From: Endomicrobiellum devescovinae
GTDB taxonomy: Bacteria; Elusimicrobiota; Endomicrobiia; Endomicrobiales; Endomicrobiaceae
Direction: 5' to 3'
NCBI GenBank assembly: GCA_031255495.1
Contig: JAIRSK010000058.1
Location: forward strand, 1-7,097
DNA: 7,097 bases
Part shown: positions 5,068 to 7,097 of the stretch, one piece after another
Layout: every line of letters starts with the position of its first letter
How positions within the stretch are numbered: position 1 is the stretch's first letter
The notes under the pieces: model-generated
Database searches by the model: none
Told to the model about the DNA's origin: nothing
Seen by the model: the letters and a program-made list of their open reading frames with translations, nothing else
Program-made: the position numbers and the translations under genes

Positions 5068-6269
5068 ATATAAAACAGATTGAAGATAAGCATTTTATGC
5101 GCACGTATAAACGCGCCAATCTTGTGGTAAAAAAAGCTAAAAATCAGTTTATATGGGATGACCAAGACAGAAAATATTTAGATTTTTTTGCAGGTATCAG
5201 CGTGTGCAATCTTGGGCATTGCAACGATAAGGTTTTAAAAGCCGTTAAACTACAACTGGATAATTTTGCACATGTATCAAACTTGTATTACGCTCCGGTT
5301 CAAATTAAATTAGGAGAAGAGCTTGTAAAAAGAGCTTTCCCAAAAGCAAGAGTATTTTTGGCAAATTCAGGAGCTGAAGCCAACGAATGCGCCATAAAGC
5401 TTGCTAGAAAATGGGGGTATTTAAATCCTTCCAAACTGGGAAACAGATATGAGATAATTTGTTTCAACAATTCATTTCACGGAAGAACAATGGCTACAAT
5501 GGCTGCCACTGGGCAAAAAAAGTTTCATAATTACTTAAAGCCGTTGCAGGAAAAATTTGTTTTCGCAGAGTTTAACAACATAGACTCAATAAAAAAGTTG
5601 ATAAACAATAGAACTGTTGCCGTGATGATAGAACCTGTACAGGGCGAAGGGGGTATAATTCCCGCAGAGAAAAAATTCTTAAAAGACTTGCGCATTCTTT
5701 GCGATAAGAACAATCTTCTTTTGATTTTTGACGAAATACAGTGTGGCATTGGACGCACTGGGAAGTTTTATGCGTTTGAAAGTTTTGGCGTTAAGCCAGA
5801 CATTGTCACTATGGCTAAATCTTTGGCAAACGGTTTGCCTTTAGGCGCAGTGGTAGCAGGTAAAAAATGTGCTGACGCTTTTACATACGGCGATCATGGG
5901 TCAACCTTTGGTGGCAATCCTGTTTCTTGCGCTGCAGCCTTAGCCGTATCAAAAATGATGACTACAAAATTTCTTTATAATTCATCTAAAATTTCAGATT
6001 ATCTTCGCAAAAAGTTAGAAATTTTAAAAAACAAATATTCAATTATTAAAGAAGTTAGAGGAGTTGGATTAATCTTAGGCATAGATTTAACAATTAACGG
6101 CAAAGATATAGTAAATTATTGTTTAGAAAAGAGGTTGATAATAAATTGCACGCATGATACGGTTTTGCGGCTGTTACCGCCGCTTATAATTACAAAAAAA
6201 GATGTTGATTGCGCTATGGAAATTTTGGAGGAAGCGTTAAAATGGCAAGAGAAAATATTAAAAAAGTAG
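5064..6269 (+). CDS. argD: Acetylornithine aminotransferase
   Basis: Fourth step of arginine synthesis: PLP-dependent transfer of an amino group from glutamate to N-acetylglutamate semialdehyde, giving N-acetylornithine. The 401 residues are typical of class III aminotransferases. Motifs: NSGAEANECAIKLARKW (101-117), the cofactor phosphate region; FHGRT (138-142); MIEPVQGEGG (188-197); IFDEIQCGIGRTG (221-233) with D223 for the PLP ring nitrogen; MAKSLANGLPLGA (250-262) with Schiff-base K252; STFGGNP (280-286) with phosphate-binding T281; and RGVGLILGID (332-341). The ATG lies in the ATGA overlap with the argB stop. Its last 28 nt overlap argG. Related enzymes may also act on succinyldiaminopimelate or ornithine, but the argB/argG context supports the arginine role. 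Confidence 0.96.
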   Translation: MNIKQIEDKHFMRTYKRANLVVKKAKNQFIWDDQDRKYLDFFAGISVCNLGHCNDKVLKAVKLQLDNFAHVSNLYYAPVQIKLGEELVKRAFPKARVFLANSGAEANECAIKLARKWGYLNPSKLGNRYEIICFNNSFHGRTMATMAATGQKKFHNYLKPLQEKFVFAEFNNIDSIKKLINNRTVAVMIEPVQGEGGIIPAEKKFLKDLRILCDKNNLLLIFDEIQCGIGRTGKFYAFESFGVKPDIVTMAKSLANGLPLGAVVAGKKCADAFTYGDHGSTFGGNPVSCAAALAVSKMMTTKFLYNSSKISDYLRKKLEILKNKYSIIKEVRGVGLILGIDLTINGKDIVNYCLEKRLIINCTHDTVLRLLPPLIITKKDVDCAMEILEEALKWQEKILKK

Positions 6270-7097
6270 TTGTGGCATATTCTGGTGGACTAGACACTTC
6301 AGTAATTTTGTCGTGGGTTAGGGAGTATTATAATTGCGAGGTTGTTGCTTGCTGTGTAGATGTCGGACAGGGAAAAGAATTAAAAGGTCTCAATGAAAAA
6401 GCAAAAAGTACAGGTGCTTCAAAATCTTATATTGTTGACGCTAAAGAAGAATTTGTAACGGATTATATTTATCCTGCAATAAAAGCAGAAGCATTATATG
6501 AAGATAGATATTACTTAGGTACAGCTTTAGCCAGACCTGTAATTGCCAAAAAGATTGCAGATATTGTAAAGAAAGAAAAAGCCGACGCTGTTTGCCACGG
6601 TGCTACAGGGAAAGGCAACGACCAAGTTCGTTTTGAACTTGTTTTCAAGGCTTTAATTCCTAACGTAAAAATTATTGCTCCTTGGATAGAATGGGAAATA
6701 CGTTCAAGAGAAGACGCTATAAGCTACGCAAAAAAGAGAAATATTCCTGTGCCCGTAACAAAGTCAAAACCATACTCCTCAGATGCAAACTTATGGCACG
6801 TTTCTTACGAAGGCGGTATTTTGGAAGATTTGAGCAAAGGTTATGACGAATCTATGTTTAGAATGACTGTTTGCCCAGAAAAGGCGCCAAATAAGCCCGC
6901 TTATATTACAATAGATTTTGAAAAGGGCATGCCGGTTAGCGTTAATGGCAAAAATATCAAGCCTGTTGAACTGATTACAAAGCTAAATGAGATTGCTGGA
7001 GCTAACGGAATTGGAAGAATAGACATTATTGAAAACAGACTTGTTGGCATGAAGTCAAGAGGCGTGTACGAATCGCCTGCGGCAGCTGTTTTGTATG
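6242..7097 (+). CDS. argG: Argininosuccinate synthase (3' partial)
   Basis: Joins citrulline and aspartate using ATP to form argininosuccinate, the penultimate step of arginine synthesis. The gene runs off the right edge; 285 residues of the roughly 400 usual are present and the frame is uninterrupted. Seen: the ATP pyrophosphatase P-loop AYSGGLDTS (12-20), ALARPVIAK (95-103), the HGATGKGNDQVRFE signature (119-132), SREDAISYAK (155-164), SSDANLWHVSYEGG (179-192) and GRIDIIENRLVGMKSRG (258-274). ATG 6242 is chosen because GGAGGA (6227-6232) lies 9 nt upstream and the protein then begins a few residues before the P-loop, as usual. It starts 28 nt inside the end of argD in another frame, so the two are probably translationally coupled. 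Confidence 0.97.
   Translation, partial: MARENIKKVVVAYSGGLDTSVILSWVREYYNCEVVACCVDVGQGKELKGLNEKAKSTGASKSYIVDAKEEFVTDYIYPAIKAEALYEDRYYLGTALARPVIAKKIADIVKKEKADAVCHGATGKGNDQVRFELVFKALIPNVKIIAPWIEWEIRSREDAISYAKKRNIPVPVTKSKPYSSDANLWHVSYEGGILEDLSKGYDESMFRMTVCPEKAPNKPAYITIDFEKGMPVSVNGKNIKPVELITKLNEIAGANGIGRIDIIENRLVGMKSRGVYESPAAAVLY

Overview
The window is AT-rich bacterial DNA. The right two thirds hold a co-directional core-gene run: rsmD, a RecB-like nuclease, then the arginine genes argB, argD and argG. The left third holds accessory genes. High AT content, many AAA/ATA/AGA codons, decayed toxin-antitoxin remains and a retained arginine pathway would fit an Elusimicrobiota/Endomicrobium-like gut lineage, but this is only inference; no rRNA or other strong phylogenetic marker is present.

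Left block (1-2079). A hybrid histidine kinase runs in from beyond the left edge; its frame is open from base 2 and carries an HATPase domain followed by a receiver domain. A perfect 15-bp hairpin (971-1007) separates it from two convergent minus-strand genes: a lipoprotein (1477-2079) and, 45 bp downstream of it, a small exported Gly-rich hydrophobic protein (1018-1431). Neither is recognised. The lipoprotein's Shine-Dalgarno (SD) sequence has an 11-nt perfect complement about 60 nt upstream, so its ribosome site could be occluded.

Right block (2209-7097). rsmD probably starts at GTG 2251. Its catalytic D/N-P-P-Y motif reads G-H-P-Y, an unexpected change. A PD-(D/E)XK nuclease with a four-cysteine iron-sulfur signature overlaps the rsmD stop by 4 nt. 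Next comes a decayed HigB/RelE-type toxin whose C-terminal part is fused in frame to an apparently intact helix-turn-helix antitoxin. A 12-bp direct repeat (AAAGGCAGTATA) flanks this module, one copy at the end of the nuclease gene and one just before argB. This suggests the module was inserted into an operon in which the nuclease gene once ran directly into argB.

argB (N-acetylglutamate kinase), argD (acetylornithine aminotransferase) and argG (argininosuccinate synthase, cut by the right edge) are tightly packed, with overlaps of 4 and 28 nt. They supply steps 2, 4 and 7 of arginine synthesis. The other arg genes are not in the window.
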